From contig CAUYUJ010016059.1 in NCBI GenBank assembly GCA_963575745.1, positions 2,518,849 to 2,563,848 on the forward strand: 45,000 nucleotides of DNA. The letters are read 5' to 3'. Made by a program: the position numbers and the translations under genes. Source of the stretch: Prorocentrum cordatum. Its lineage: Eukaryota; Sar; Dinophyceae; Prorocentrales; Prorocentraceae. The notes under the pieces are model-generated. The model was not told where the DNA came from, searched no databases, and saw only the letters and a program-made list of their open reading frames with translations. Below are positions 11,340 to 21,900 of this stretch, piece after piece; position 1 is the stretch's first letter; each line of letters opens with the position of its first letter.

Positions 11340-11890
11340 GGGATTTGGACCACACGAGTTCTTGAAGCTGCTACAATTTTTGAAGACGGATGAGCGTGGC
11401 GCTGAGGCGAGAGCCACAGTTTGAAGAGGACTCGCCCCGCATCCGAAACTGTTGCAAATGTTTAAAACGAATGCTCGTGGCACTAAGTCGGGAGCCACAT
11501 TTTGAAAACGACCCGCCCTCTGTCAATGAAGCTTTTGCGACATGTTAAGGCGACTGCCCGTGGCGCTCAGGCGGGATTCACAATTTGAACAGGACCCGCT
11601 GGGCATCTTTCAAATTGTTGCCATGGTCGTTTGACGAGTGTCCGCCGCGCTGTGGCCAGAATGGCATTTTGAAAAGGTTCCGCCCGGCAGGTTTGAAGCT
11701 TTGCCCATTGTTAAGGCGAATGTGCGCGGCACTGAAGCGAGAGCCACATTAGGCAACGGCCCGCCTTCTATTTTTGAAAGTGCAGCATCTTTTTCAGACG
11801 AGCGTGCGCGGCGCCAGGGCGAGAGCCACACTTCGAAAACGGCTTGCCCTCCATCCGTAAAGCTGGACAGGCGAAACGCCCTGCTCGCTT
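11340..11890 (+). repeat. Degenerate ~82-bp tandem array
   Basis: A unit containing GAGAGCCACA-like and GAAAACGRCCCGCC-like blocks recurs. The GAGCCAC block or its decayed equivalent falls at 11411, 11492, 11575, about 11656, 11741 and 11823, giving spacings of 81-85 bp. About seven units can be followed, with strong divergence between them. The unit length is not a multiple of three, which argues against a protein repeat. Confidence 0.75.
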
Positions 11891-12224
11891 TACGGACACA
11901 TCTGGGGGGTGCGACAGGGAGGAGCCATTTATCAGGCAAAGAAGGATGAGGAATTGATCGCTGCAAGAGCGGAGGGGGGAAGCTTATCTCTGGCCTTCTG
12001 CATTCTGCCTCCTTCCCTCCCCCCTCCCTCATGGTCCCTCTCCCCCTTCTTCTCATCGCCCTTGCCCTGCGGGCGAAGGGAACTGGAAGAAGCCGCGGTT
12101 GATTTCTGCATGAGGACAAGGACGACGACAAGCTTTCGAGAGACGCCGAAGACATCCCAATACCGCCGGATGTATTCTTCCTGCCCCTCCCCTCCCCTCC
12201 TCACCTCCACCTCCCACTTTCACG

Positions 12225-12370
12225 GTGAACGACCACAACGAGGTGAACGACTGCGACAACGCCGATGGAGCCGACAGCGCCGGCGACGGCGGCGACGGCG
12301 GCGGCGGCGATGGCCGCGACGGCGCCGAAGGCGGCGGCGACGGCGACGGCGACGGCGCCGCTGGGAGCGC
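12225..12370 (+). repeat. Degenerate GGC/GAC triplet tract
   Basis: Imperfect GAC, GGC and GCG triplets run for about 145 bp. Asp/Gly-rich and Ala-rich frames here follow from this composition. Confidence 0.75.
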
Positions 12371-12496
12371 GTGTCCGCTGCCAGCAGGCGCAGATCGGCA
12401 GGGGCGCCGGCGCTGCGGAGGGCGGCGGCAAGGCGCGCTGGCCGAAGGGCCTCCTCGCCGCGTGGCCCCCTCGTGTGTTCTGCCTGTCGCCGTCTC

Positions 12497-12499
12497 TCG

Positions 12500-12538
<39 letters not shown>

Positions 12539-12715
12539 TGCCTCTGTGCCGGTCTCTCTCGCAGACTTCCTTTCTCCTCTCTCTCTCTCTCTTTATCTCT
12601 TCCTGTCTCTCTCTCTCTCTCTTTCCCGGCCTGTGTCCTGTATCCACCTCATGTGTCTGCCTCTTCTTGTCAGTCCCTCTGTCTCTGTCTTTCTCTCTCT
12701 CTCTCTCTGTCGAAG

Positions 12716-12755
<40 letters not shown>

Positions 12756-12830
12756 CCCCCCTTACTCTTCTCCCTCTCGCCCTCTCTCTCTATTGTTGTC
12801 TCTCTCTCTCTCTCTCTCTCCTTCTTCCTC
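12497..12830 (+). repeat. CT microsatellite cluster
   Basis: Several CT runs separated by short TGTCTC and CCTC interruptions occupy about 330 bp. Opposite-strand frames rich in Arg-Glu are artefacts of the repeat. Confidence 0.92.
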
Positions 12831-13013
12831 GCTACTTCTGACGACCACCATTTGCGCAAGCGTGCATCGACGTGGGGATTTCCGCGCTGGCTTCTCGGAT
12901 CGGACACCCGGATCCTGGACCTCCGACGTGCGGTTTTTCCTCTACTCTCGCGTCGGCCCCTGGCGGATGACGGTTCGACGCTAGGTCTCGATGTCTTGAA
13001 TATGTGCACGCGC

Positions 13014-13085
13014 GTCATATATATATAGATATAGACATGTGTGTTTGTGTGTATGTATGTATGTATGTGAATATATACACAGATG
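13014..13085 (+). repeat. AT and TG/TATG microsatellites
   Basis: An AT run (13016-13030) is followed by TGTG and GTAT repeats to about 13070 and a short AT-rich end. This is one of the few AT-rich patches in the window. Confidence 0.85.
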
Positions 13086-13526
13086 CAGATGTAGGTAAAT
13101 CAGGGTGAGGGGGGCCCAGACGGTCTTTTGTATTCCCTGCGCGCGCGTGGTTGGACGGAGTCTTCGGTCCCAGGGGGCGATACTTGGGGGCAGTATACGG
13201 TGACGATGCTTGCGGGCAGCGGATGGGGCATGGGGGCCATACTTAGGTAAGGCATGGTGGCATCGCTTGGGGGCGATTCATGGGGGCTACACTTGGGGAC
13301 ACCATGAGGGGGCAGTGTTTGCCGCACCCCCGCTCGTATCTGCAGGTGCAGGGTGCTGCGCGCATGTCGGGGGGACTCCAGGAGGCCTCTCGCGGCCTTT
13401 TGGCCCGGTTGCTGGCCTCGTCTGCTCGGGCCGAGGTGGGGAGACCGAGGCTCGAGGGGGTCGAGGTCGGTACGCCCCCGTTGTGCCTTCAGGGAGTCCC
13501 CTCGTCGCCACGGCTGGATTCCCCTT

Positions 13527-13612
13527 CGAGGAGGAGGAGGAGGAGGAGGAGGAGGAGGAGGAGGAGGAGGAGGAGGAGGGGGAGGAGAGAGGAGGAGGAG
13601 GAGGAGGAGGGA
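13527..13612 (+). repeat. AGG microsatellite
   Basis: A near-perfect AGG run (13529-13577) continues as imperfect GGA/GGG triplets. It gives Glu, Arg or Gly runs in the three plus frames. Confidence 0.93.
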
Positions 13613-13811
13613 CTGGGCCGAGGCCGTGGAGCCAGGCCTCGGGGCCCCCGCGCCCAGGCGCCCCGCCGAGGCCGAGGGGGGGGGGGGCGGCCGCTCGGGG
13701 GCCCCTCGCCGACCTGCAGCCAAGCCGTTGAAATACAGTAGGTTCGTGCGGCGTTGACGCGTTGGCGACTCCGCCGCGGGCGTTCAAGGTTGAAGGCCGC
13801 TGGTGGCCCAT

Positions 13812-13874
13812 GATCGTTCGATGTTGAACGATCGGGCGATCGAAACGCCGCCGATCGTTCAAGGTTGAACGATC
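13812..13874. repeat. Two near-identical palindromes, 41 bp apart
   Basis: GATCGTTC-GATGTT-GAACGATC at 13812-13833 and GATCGTTCAAGGTTGAACGA (continuing TC) at 13853-13874 each form a hairpin with 8-10 bp arms. Start-to-start spacing is 41 bp. A half-related GTTCAAGGTTGAA lies just upstream at about 13782-13794. The role is unknown. Confidence 0.8.
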
Positions 13875-14140
13875 GACGCGGTGTCAAGAACCAACGCCGA
13901 CGACATCGCCACGCGAACCTGACGTAAGGAACAGTTTGGGCAAGAAAGGGGCTGGATATTCCTTGGGTTCTTCTATGGCTTTTCCCCTAGCCTTCCTCGT
14001 GCTCGCAAAGGCGCTCGTGGGGCCAAAAAAAGGGGCTCCGTTCCTTGTTTACCATCGTTCCTTCTCTCGGCAGCCCGACTGCACCGGCGATGCATCGCCG
14101 ACTCCAGGCCGAGGCTTCCCCCCGGATCTCGGCCTCCCAG

Positions 14141-14396
14141 GTGGTGTCGCAGCAGATGGAGTCGGGGGAGCGTAAGACCCGGGTTTGCCGGGACTCGGGT
14201 TCGCCATCGTTTTTTGACGACCGCGCCTCGGATTTGGACGAGGAGGAGTTTCGTGGGATGTCTGCAGCGGGAGGCCTCGTCAAAATGCAGGCCCGGCCTC
14301 GTCATTTTTTTGACGACCTCGTCGGGGATTTCCGAGTCCCCCGTACCCGGGTCTCACGTCTCCCCGAGTGGTGTCGCAGCAGATGGAGTCGGGGGA
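14141..14396. repeat. 29-bp direct repeats around an inverted repeat
   Basis: The same 29 bases, starting GTGGTGTCGCAGCAGATGGA, occur at 14141-14169 and 14368-14396. Between them, 14166-14199 and 14327-14364 are imperfect inverted copies (GAGCGTAAGACCCGGG against its complement), and two TTTTTTGACGACC blocks are direct repeats. The arrangement resembles a small non-autonomous element with flanking repeats, but no coding capacity is visible. Confidence 0.65.
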
Positions 14397-14399
14397 TCG

Positions 14400-15213
14400 C
14401 GCCGTATCGCCGACGTGTCGGCGGTGCGGCTCGACGTGGCGCCCGATGCTCTCCACGCCGACGGCGCCGAGGCATCGCCGAGCCTGTGCCACCCCCCGAC
14501 CCCATCCATGTGGACCCATTCGGGAGGCCTTCACCCGAGCTGGTTTCCCCCCTGTCGTCGGCCCCTCGGTCTGGGTCACTCCCAGGGGTGCGAACATGGT
14601 CGCGCTCCGCGCGGCGTGGTTTGGGCCAGATGCTGCCATGGAGGTTTCCGTCCTCCGAGGGGAGCGCCGCGAGAAAATTGTGTTTCGTGCCCTGCGATGC
14701 GCGAAGTTAGGCAGGCTAGAGGATGAGCTGAGATGATTTCTTGCTGCTGAATCGGAATGCTGGCAGTGGCGTGTTATAGGTGCCAGCCCTTGGGGCCCGC
14801 TCTGCTTCTCCTGGCTGGCACGGGCTATGCTCCCGTACCCACTTCGGGCGTGCCAAGGGAATCGGAGGTTGATAGAGCCCCACCCAGCCCTCCCAAATCG
14901 ATTGGCGAGTTGCCCTTTCTCGGTCCTCGGGATGGTTCTGCGGCCGCAGTGATTGCGGGACTACGCCCGTCAGGTCTGCTCCCTGGTCGTATTCACGAAG
15001 GTGCTTAACGCGTTACGCAGGGTCCAGGACCGAGGTTCTGGGGGCGCGCTGGGCCTCCTGTGGGCCTCTGGGGCGCCCCTGTGCCCCCTTCGTCCTATCT
15101 CGCCCATTCTCCATGGGCCTCCCTCAGCGTCAACCCGCCCGATCGAGCATCGAGGAACGAGGGCCGCAGCTTCTGGACGTGCTTGGACCTCTGCAAGGCT
15201 CCTTTCGACTCCT
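14400..15213. other. No gene recognised
   Basis: GC-rich sequence with overlapping open frames on both strands. None carries a domain I can name, and codon patterns do not favour one frame. Confidence 0.4.
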
Positions 15214-15420
15214 CCGATTCGGTTCGATTGGATTTCGACCGATTCCGATTCGATTCGTCTTTGGATTCTGATCTGGATTTCGGTTTCTCGAAGGAGGCCT
15301 TAACTAGCCTGCCGAGTTCCGCCTGTTTGTCTTCTCCGGACTTGGCTCGCGACTTCCGCCGATCCGGTTCATTTCGATTGCCAATCCGATGTATCGATTC
15401 GATTCTGGGTTCTCTTGCCT
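15214..15420 (+). repeat. GATTCG-rich dispersed repeat, copy 1
   Basis: GATTC/GATTCG-rich sequence followed by a block ending GATTCGATTCTGGGTTCTC. The same order recurs at 16664-16886 in the same orientation. By eye about 70-75% of positions agree over 200 bp. Confidence 0.6.
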
Positions 15421-15534
15421 CTGGGAGGCTGCTTGCGGCCAATGGCTAGGCGAGCCTCGGGAGTCTGGCGAGGATGGGCCTCGGGCGGGGTCCGTGGGAT
15501 TGATCTTGAGTCGTAGGTTGATTGACCTCCTACC

Positions 15535-15680
15535 CTGACACGTCGATTAAGGAATTGGCCGTTTTCGGCGCGCGAGGGGGCGTCGCGGCCGTCATTTTTG
15601 CGGGTCCAGGTCCGTCGGTTTCGGTCCCAGGCCGTTTTCACTAAGGGGAGGTTTACTAAAGGGAAGTTTGTCCACCGCCG
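15535..15680 (+). repeat. Dispersed repeat family R1, copy 1
   Basis: Starts TGACACGTCGAT, then CCGTTTTCGG, GGCCGTCATTT, GTTTTCACTAAGG, and TTTACTAAAGGG. The same blocks in the same order occur at 23480-23640. No coding capacity is evident on either strand, though one minus frame is open in both copies. Confidence 0.65.
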
Positions 15681-16224
15681 ATTGAGAGGCGCCTTGAGCA
15701 CACGGCACGCGCTGGAAGGTTTTAGCCTCTCGCAGCGTTCGGAATTCGTTTCTTGGTCCCAGGACAGTGGCAGAACATTCGGGATAAGAAGCTGATCCCT
15801 TGGGAGGGTTCGAGAAATCCAGGGGCCCATGTTTCGAAAAAGCCTGGCCATCAGTTGTCTAGGTCTATCGCTCGCGTTTCCTGCTTCAAGTTTTCGCCCT
15901 GGAGAGACAAGGTCCTGAATTATAGCGGTTTTCCGATGAGTTTCGCCGCCTTTGGCTTCCTGCGCCATCCTTGGGCCCTGGAGCCGCCAGGAATCGTCTC
16001 GGGATGAAGAGCTGGTCCCGGAGAGGCTCGGGGTTTCAGGACATCTGTCCCTCAGGACCCCCTTTCCACAATGACAAAGCTTGCGATGGATGCGCGCGCC
16101 TCAGCCAGGGCCTTCGCACATGGTTGGGGCCACGCTGAAAAGCTTCCCCATCTGCGGGCAGGTTCTCTGCACCAGCGTGGTTGCTAGCGTAGGCCCCGAC
16201 CCGTAAACTTTTACACTGTGGTCG

Positions 16225-16430
16225 TGTCAGCTATGTGGCGCAAGGCCTGTGGTGCAAGCTATATAGTCTGGTGCAGTGTGGGCGATGCGGTGCAATCGAT
16301 GTTGTCCGATGCAATCGATGTTGTGCAAGCTATGGCGTGCAAACTGCTCGGTGCAAGCTGTGTGATGCAAGCCGTGTGCTGCAAGCTACGTGGCGCGAGC
16401 TGGGTGGCACAGGCTATGCAGTGCACTCCG
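16225..16430 (+). repeat. GTGCAAGCT minisatellite
   Basis: Degenerate units around GTGCAAGCTATGTGG / GTGCAATCGATGTT, period about 13-18 bp, run for about 200 bp. A short related patch (GGTGCAATC) lies at 26890-26945. Confidence 0.7.
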
Positions 16431-16663
16431 TGCGACCGCCCAGCGCACGAGGCGCGCACGAGGCACACGCGTGCAGGCACCGGGCGACCCCTCGGCACAC
16501 CCACACCTCGGCACACATCCGCTCGACACCTCGGTGCACAGGCACCCCCGCAGGTTCCACCCGAATTGATTTTCGCGCCGCTCGTGGAGGCTTTCGCTGG
16601 GATGCCCGCTCTCCTCCCCTCCCGCCACAGAAAACGCGTGCACTCGCACACGCAGGGCTCATT

Positions 16664-16886
16664 TCGATTCCTCCGATTAGATTCGATTCGATTTCGATGG
16701 CTTCGGATTCCGATTCGACTCGACTTCGGATTCCGATGTGGATGCCGATTCCTCCATGGAGGCCTACTGGCCTGCCGATGTCCGCCGATTCGACTTTTCC
16801 CGGCTTGGCTGCCGATTGCCGCCGATCCGGCTCATTCCGATCGTCGATCCGACATCGATTCGATTCTGGGCTCTCCTGCACACGGG
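16664..16886 (+). repeat. GATTCG-rich dispersed repeat, copy 2
   Basis: Second copy of the repeat at 15214-15420. Shared landmarks are GGAGGCCT, CCGCCGATCCGG, and CATCGATTCGATTCTGGG. Confidence 0.6.
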
Positions 16887-16935
16887 GCGCCCACGGGACG
16901 CCCTCGAGGCGCCTGGCCACGGGCAGGCACGCCGC

Positions 16936-17167
16936 GAAAGCTCTGCACGCTCCCCCGCCGCACGAGGCGCCCGCCGGGAACCCCGCGGGCGGGCACCGTG
17001 CGGGAGCCTCGAGACGGGGGTCAATGCAAACGGGGGTCAGCCAGAGCGCCCCGACCTTGCAGGATCCTGCAGGGCCAGGGTCGCATTGACCCGGGTGAAA
17101 GCTCTGCACGTGTTCGCCCGCCGCACGAGGCGTCCACCGGGCGCCCCCGCGGGCGGGCACCGTGCGA
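16936..17167 (+). repeat. ~70-bp direct repeat pair
   Basis: 16936-17003 and 17097-17167 both start GAAAGCTCTGCACG, pass through CCGCCGCACGAGGCG and end GCGGGCGGGCACCGTGCG. They are about 160 bp apart. Confidence 0.75.
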
Positions 17168-17246
17168 GGCCTCGGCACGCCCGCCCTCCGGCCTTGCCAG
17201 GGAGAGGGGGGCCCAGCGCAGGCCCAAGAGATCCGCGCGGAGCGCC

Positions 17247-17360
17247 ACCTCCTCCTCCTCCTCCTCCTCCTCCTCCTCCTCCTCCTCCTCCTCCTCCTCC
17301 TCCTCCTCCTCCTCCCACTCCCTCCCTCCCTCCCTCCCTCCCTCCCTCCCTCCCTCCCTG
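17247..17360 (+). repeat. CCT then CCCT microsatellite
   Basis: A CCT run (17247-17313) changes into a CCCT/CCTC tetranucleotide run (about 17318-17360). Confidence 0.95.
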
Positions 17361-17410
17361 GGATGTGCTTCTTCAGAGTGGTTTTGGGCTCGGCCGGTGC
17401 GAGTGCCTTT

Positions 17411-17817
17411 CCGTATGTTCTGCCTCGGCCCCCCCTGCCGGGCCGGAGGAGGCGCGAGGGCGCGAAGGCACCGGCGCGTCGCGCATCGCGGGGCGCGAGG
17501 CGCGAAGGTTGTGCGGCCCAGGGGATGATCAGGAGGGAAAGAAACACACAGACACAATTAATCCTCGATTCCCCAGAAAATATAGGAAAGTATGGGAAGT
17601 GGGGGGAAGACAGAAACCCAGAAAATATGAGAAAATATGGGGAATCTTTTTATTTGTGTGTATTTATTTGTGTGTCCCAGTTCCCCTTCATTTTCGTATG
17701 TTCTGCCTCAGCCCCCCTGTCGGGCCGGAGGAGGCGCGAGGGCGCGAAGGCACCGGCGCGTCGCGCATATCGCGGGGCGCGAGGCGCGAAGGTCGGGCGG
17801 CCCAGGGGATGAGAAGG
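17411..17817 (+). repeat. ~120-bp direct repeat pair
   Basis: 17411-17530 and 17695-17817 are over 90% identical by eye, from CGTATGTTCTGCCTC through GGGCCGGAGGAGGCGCGAGG to GGCCCAGGGGATGA. The 165-bp spacer is AT-richer and contains repeated AGAAAATATG. Confidence 0.8.
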
Positions 17818-18183
17818 CCGGTCTCGTGGCACGTTCGGGAGCTCCGGAGTTCCGATGGAGCTCGAGCTCGACGTCACGCCAACATGCTTATACTATATGT
17901 GCGTGGACCCCCCTGGGTCGACGCGCGCACCGAGACATCTTATGGTACATGCGTCGTGGCGGGCGCTTTCTGGCCACACCGCTCGGGAAACGATGTGCTA
18001 CAAGATGGGTATACTGTATGTTCGGGTCGGGCGCGCGCCTCCAAGGAGGACGTGTAGTGTTCATATGCCCCTGTGCGTCCCGCGAGGCGTCGGAGGCCTT
18101 TCTGGGGTGGGGTCCTCGGGGGCAGGCTCTGGCCGCGAGGAGGCAGCTCCGTGTGCACTCCCTTCTTCAAGGGCTCCCTCGAG

Positions 18184-18328
18184 GGCGCGAAGTTATTCGC
18201 GCTTCGCGCTTCGCGGTCCTCGTTCCTTCTCCCCCTCCTCCTCGTCCTCCTTTTCTCCCTTTGGGGGGGCGGCGCGAGAGCGCGAAGTTATTCGCGCTTC
18301 GCGCTTCGCGCAGCGCGAAGCGCGAAGC
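18184..18328. repeat. Palindromic GCGCGAAG repeats
   Basis: GCGCGAAGTTATTCGCGCTT occurs at about 18185 and again at about 18280. The second copy runs into a perfect 31-nt palindrome (18297-18327) with two 15-nt arms of CTTCGCGCTTCGCGC around one A. Confidence 0.85.
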
Positions 18329-18916
18329 TGGGAGCCCTTGCTTCTTCCCCGCCTCCCCGGTCACACTGACCTCCTCGCGCCGAGAGGCAAACGCGGCCGA
18401 CGGTGGATTCTGCCAGTTTTCGGGCTCCAGGGGCCCTCACAGGGCGCCGCAGCCGTCAAGAGTCGGCTCGGGATGGTCGGGTCCAGATCTCTGGGGCCCG
18501 CACGTTGCGAAGCAATGCGACGTCGTAGATCTGGCCTTCCGCCTCCTCTGTCCCCATATCCTCCCCCCCCCTCTCCTCTCTTCCCTCGCGGTGGCCGCCC
18601 TGTGGCCTCAGAACGCGGACGGCTTCCTCTCTATCTTCGGCCCCCCTCGCCAGAACTCTGACGTCGTGTTTTTTTGCTCGCAACGTCGCCTCCTAAGGTT
18701 TAGTCCCCTCCCCCGGGACCAGTTTTCCGTCCAGGGTCGTTCACCGAAAACGTTCAACACTTTTCCGCCGTGCTTTTCCTTCGTGGCCCGAGGGGATCTG
18801 GGTCTGCAGCCGCCCGAGGCCCCAGGCGGGCACGCCACGCGTGCGCTCAGCCGCCCCGCGCCCGCGCCCATCGCGCAGCGCAGCAGGGCAAGGCCCCTTC
18901 AAACCACCACCACCCC

Positions 18917-21900
18917 ATGGCGGACCCGCGTGCGGCGGCCGCGGCGCCCACCTCTGCGTCGCAGGCCCCCGGCACCGCCGCCACGCCGAGAGCCGCGGAC
19001 GACCTTGCCGAGGTGCTGCGCCAGCGCCGCGCGGCGTGCGCCGAGGCCGAACCCGAGGCCACGGAGACCTCCACCGCCGCGGTCGCCGAGGCCGCGGAGG
19101 CGTCAGCGGCTGAGGCCGCGGGCGCCAGAGGCGGCCCCGCGGCGGTGGAGGCGGGCGCCGCCGAGGGCAGCCCGCGGGGGGCGGCCGCGCCCGCCGCCAG
19201 GGCCGCGCCAGGGAGGTCCGCCGTGGCCCGGTCCGACGAGGACCTGGCGCAGGTGCTGCGGCACCGGCGCGAGGTGTGCACGGAGCTGGAGTCCGTTCCC
19301 GGGGGCTCGACCGCGGACTCCGGTGCGGCGTTCCAGGGCGCCGGGCAGAGCTCCAGCGTCGCGATGTGGGAGTCGGTGCCAGGGGGCTCCACGGCCGACA
19401 CCGGGTCGAGGCTCCAGGGCGCCGAGCAGAGGGCGGACTGTACGGTGTGGCAGTCTGTGCCGAGCGGCTCCAAGGCCGACGCCACAGCCAGCTCTGCGCC
19501 AGTGGCGGCCGCCACCGCCGCCGCCAGGGGTCCGAAGACACAGGCGGAGCTACAGAGCTGGATGGAGACCAGGCGCGACCGCTGCAAAGTCATCGAGAGC
19601 GACCCCGTCGCCCCTGGCGCGGGAGAAGGCGCAGTGACGGCAGACCCCGCCGTCACCGCGGCGGCCATGCCCAGTGTGGCTGTGGCGTCAGCGAGCGTCG
19701 CCGCGCCAGAGAGGCTCGCAGGCGACGGCAGCCGGGCGCGCGCCAGCGGTGACGACCTGGCGAGGTGGATGGAACGGATGCGGGGCCGGTGCGAGGTCAT
19801 CGAGAGTTTCCCAGAGGCGCATGTCTCGGACGCGCTGTGGGACGGCCCGCTGGATGGCGAGTGCAGCGCGGCGGAGAACTTCCAGGACCTGAGGTCGTCC
19901 CTGGAGGCCCGGGCGTCGCAGGCCCGGCCACCTGAGGCGAGGCCTTCGCAGCCAGGGCGCGACAGGGCGCGGAGGGACGACTGGGCGCGCTGCCTCGGCA
20001 GGCACGAAGGGGCCGAGGGCGAGTTCGCGGATGTCCCGGCGGTGCTGCCCCGCCTGCTGGCGGGCCGCTCGGTGGTCGACGCGCTGCCCGCGGACGCGAC
20101 GCCAGAGAGTCTGTCTGTCGCGTTCGCGGAGAAGTATCTGGTGTGGCGCAGCGAGGACACCAGTGGCAGGGTCTTTGGCATTCTGGCGCAGCTGCTGAGA
20201 TACCACTTCCCGTCTCGCGCCTCTGCCCTGCAGTCGCTGCCGGGCGCCTGCGAGAGCCTGGCCGACACGCTCTCGGCGGCGTGCGGCGGCGCGGGCGGCA
20301 CCGGCCTGGCGCGGCTGCTGCTGGAGCCTTGCGGGGAGACGTCTCACACTCTACTGCTTTGCGACATGATCGTCTCCGAGCAGAAGGATCGGGTCGGGCG
20401 AAAGGGGGGGATTGGGAAAGGGGGGGTACGAAATTTGCTGCATGCAGCTGGTTTCGGCCTCACCGAGGGGCCCATTCCTCGATACATAGCCGCCTCCGGC
20501 GCCGGGAGGCGCCGGGAAAATCAGCTGCGTGATCACGCAGCGAAAGGGGGGCGATAGCAAAGGGGGGGGTTGAGAATCAGCTCGAGCTGATTCTCACCCC
20601 CCCCCTTGCTATCCCCCCCTTTCGCCCGACCCGAAAGGACCTCCTGCCCCTCTTCGTGGTGCTCGCCCTGCTCGGCGACCTGCCCGACGGCCCCGCCGGC
20701 GAGGCGCTGCCGCAGCTCGCCGCGCGGCTGCCGCGCGCCGTGCAGCGCAGCCTCGGCGAGGGCACCAGGTCCAGGAGGAGGAGGAGGAGGAGGAGGAGGA
20801 GGAGGAGGAGGAGGAGGAGGAGGAGATGGAGGAGGAGGAGGAGGAGGAGGAGGAGGAGGAGGAGGAGGAGGAGGAGGAGGAGGAGGAGGAGGAGGAGGAG
20901 GAGGAGGAGCCCATCATATCGGGAAACCCACATTTCTACTATAAATATATACTGTTGTTCGCCATTCTCCGACAGGAGAGGCGTGGAGAGGGCGCGGGAG
21001 CTCTACGAGGCCACCCCGCGGTCGTTCTGCATGTGCGTGGGGAGCTCGGCTGCGGCTGCCGCGCCCATCTGCTCCGTGGAGGCACGGGAGCTGGTGGAGC
21101 ACGTCTACGATCCGCCGGAGCTGCCCTGGAGGCTGGTGGCGGTCGATCTGCGAGGCGGCTGCGGGGGCGTCGTGCTGCCCGTGTGCCTGAGGCTGGGCGC
21201 CCACCAGGACATCGGGGCCGTCCTGGAGGACATGCCCGACGAGGACTGCATACACCTGTGCCTGGTGGCGGACGGGGACCCTGGCGCTTTGCAGGAGGCG
21301 CTGGAGCTCGGCAAGCAGCTGACAGGGACCCCGCTATGGCGGCGGCACATCTCCGTGGCAAGCGGGGGGTGGCATGCGCTTACGGACGCCGTCCATGCGG
21401 GCGGCTTCGACCTCGTGCAGGTGGAGGGGGAGTCCTGCGTGGCTGAGCAGGAGAAGCTCGGAGCGAAGAAGGGCGGGCTGATGAAGGTGGCGGGCTCCTG
21501 GCGGCACAAGGTGGCGAAGAGTTCCGAGAAGGTTGCGCACAGCGTCTTCAAGGGTGCCAGCAAAGCACTGCAGAAGATCAGCGAGCAGGACGAGAAGATC
21601 CAGAAGGCCGTGCGCGAGGGATTGGCCGGCCTGGCGAAGGGTGAGCAAGAGCCGTGCGCCTCTCCCGCGCTAAAAGATTTGGACTTCGCGGAGGGGCCGC
21701 TGGGTTTCGACCTCAGGGGCACTGTCGTGAGCCTCGTCGAGCCAGAGTCGCAAGCGGCTCTGCTAGGCGTGGGGATCGGAGATGTTCTTGTCGCCGTGGC
21801 CGGCAGGGAGATCCCCTCGCCGCCGCCCAGCGACTCCGCCGAGGAGGGCGAGAACCGCGTCAAACGGCTGATCAAGAGGTGGATCAAGGACCGAAGAAGA

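Noticed and set aside
18741-20301. Long minus-strand frames opposite exon 1 of the TBC/rhodanese/PDZ gene
   Set aside because: They are antisense shadows of a high-GC3 coding exon. The plus strand has recognisable motifs and consistent splicing.
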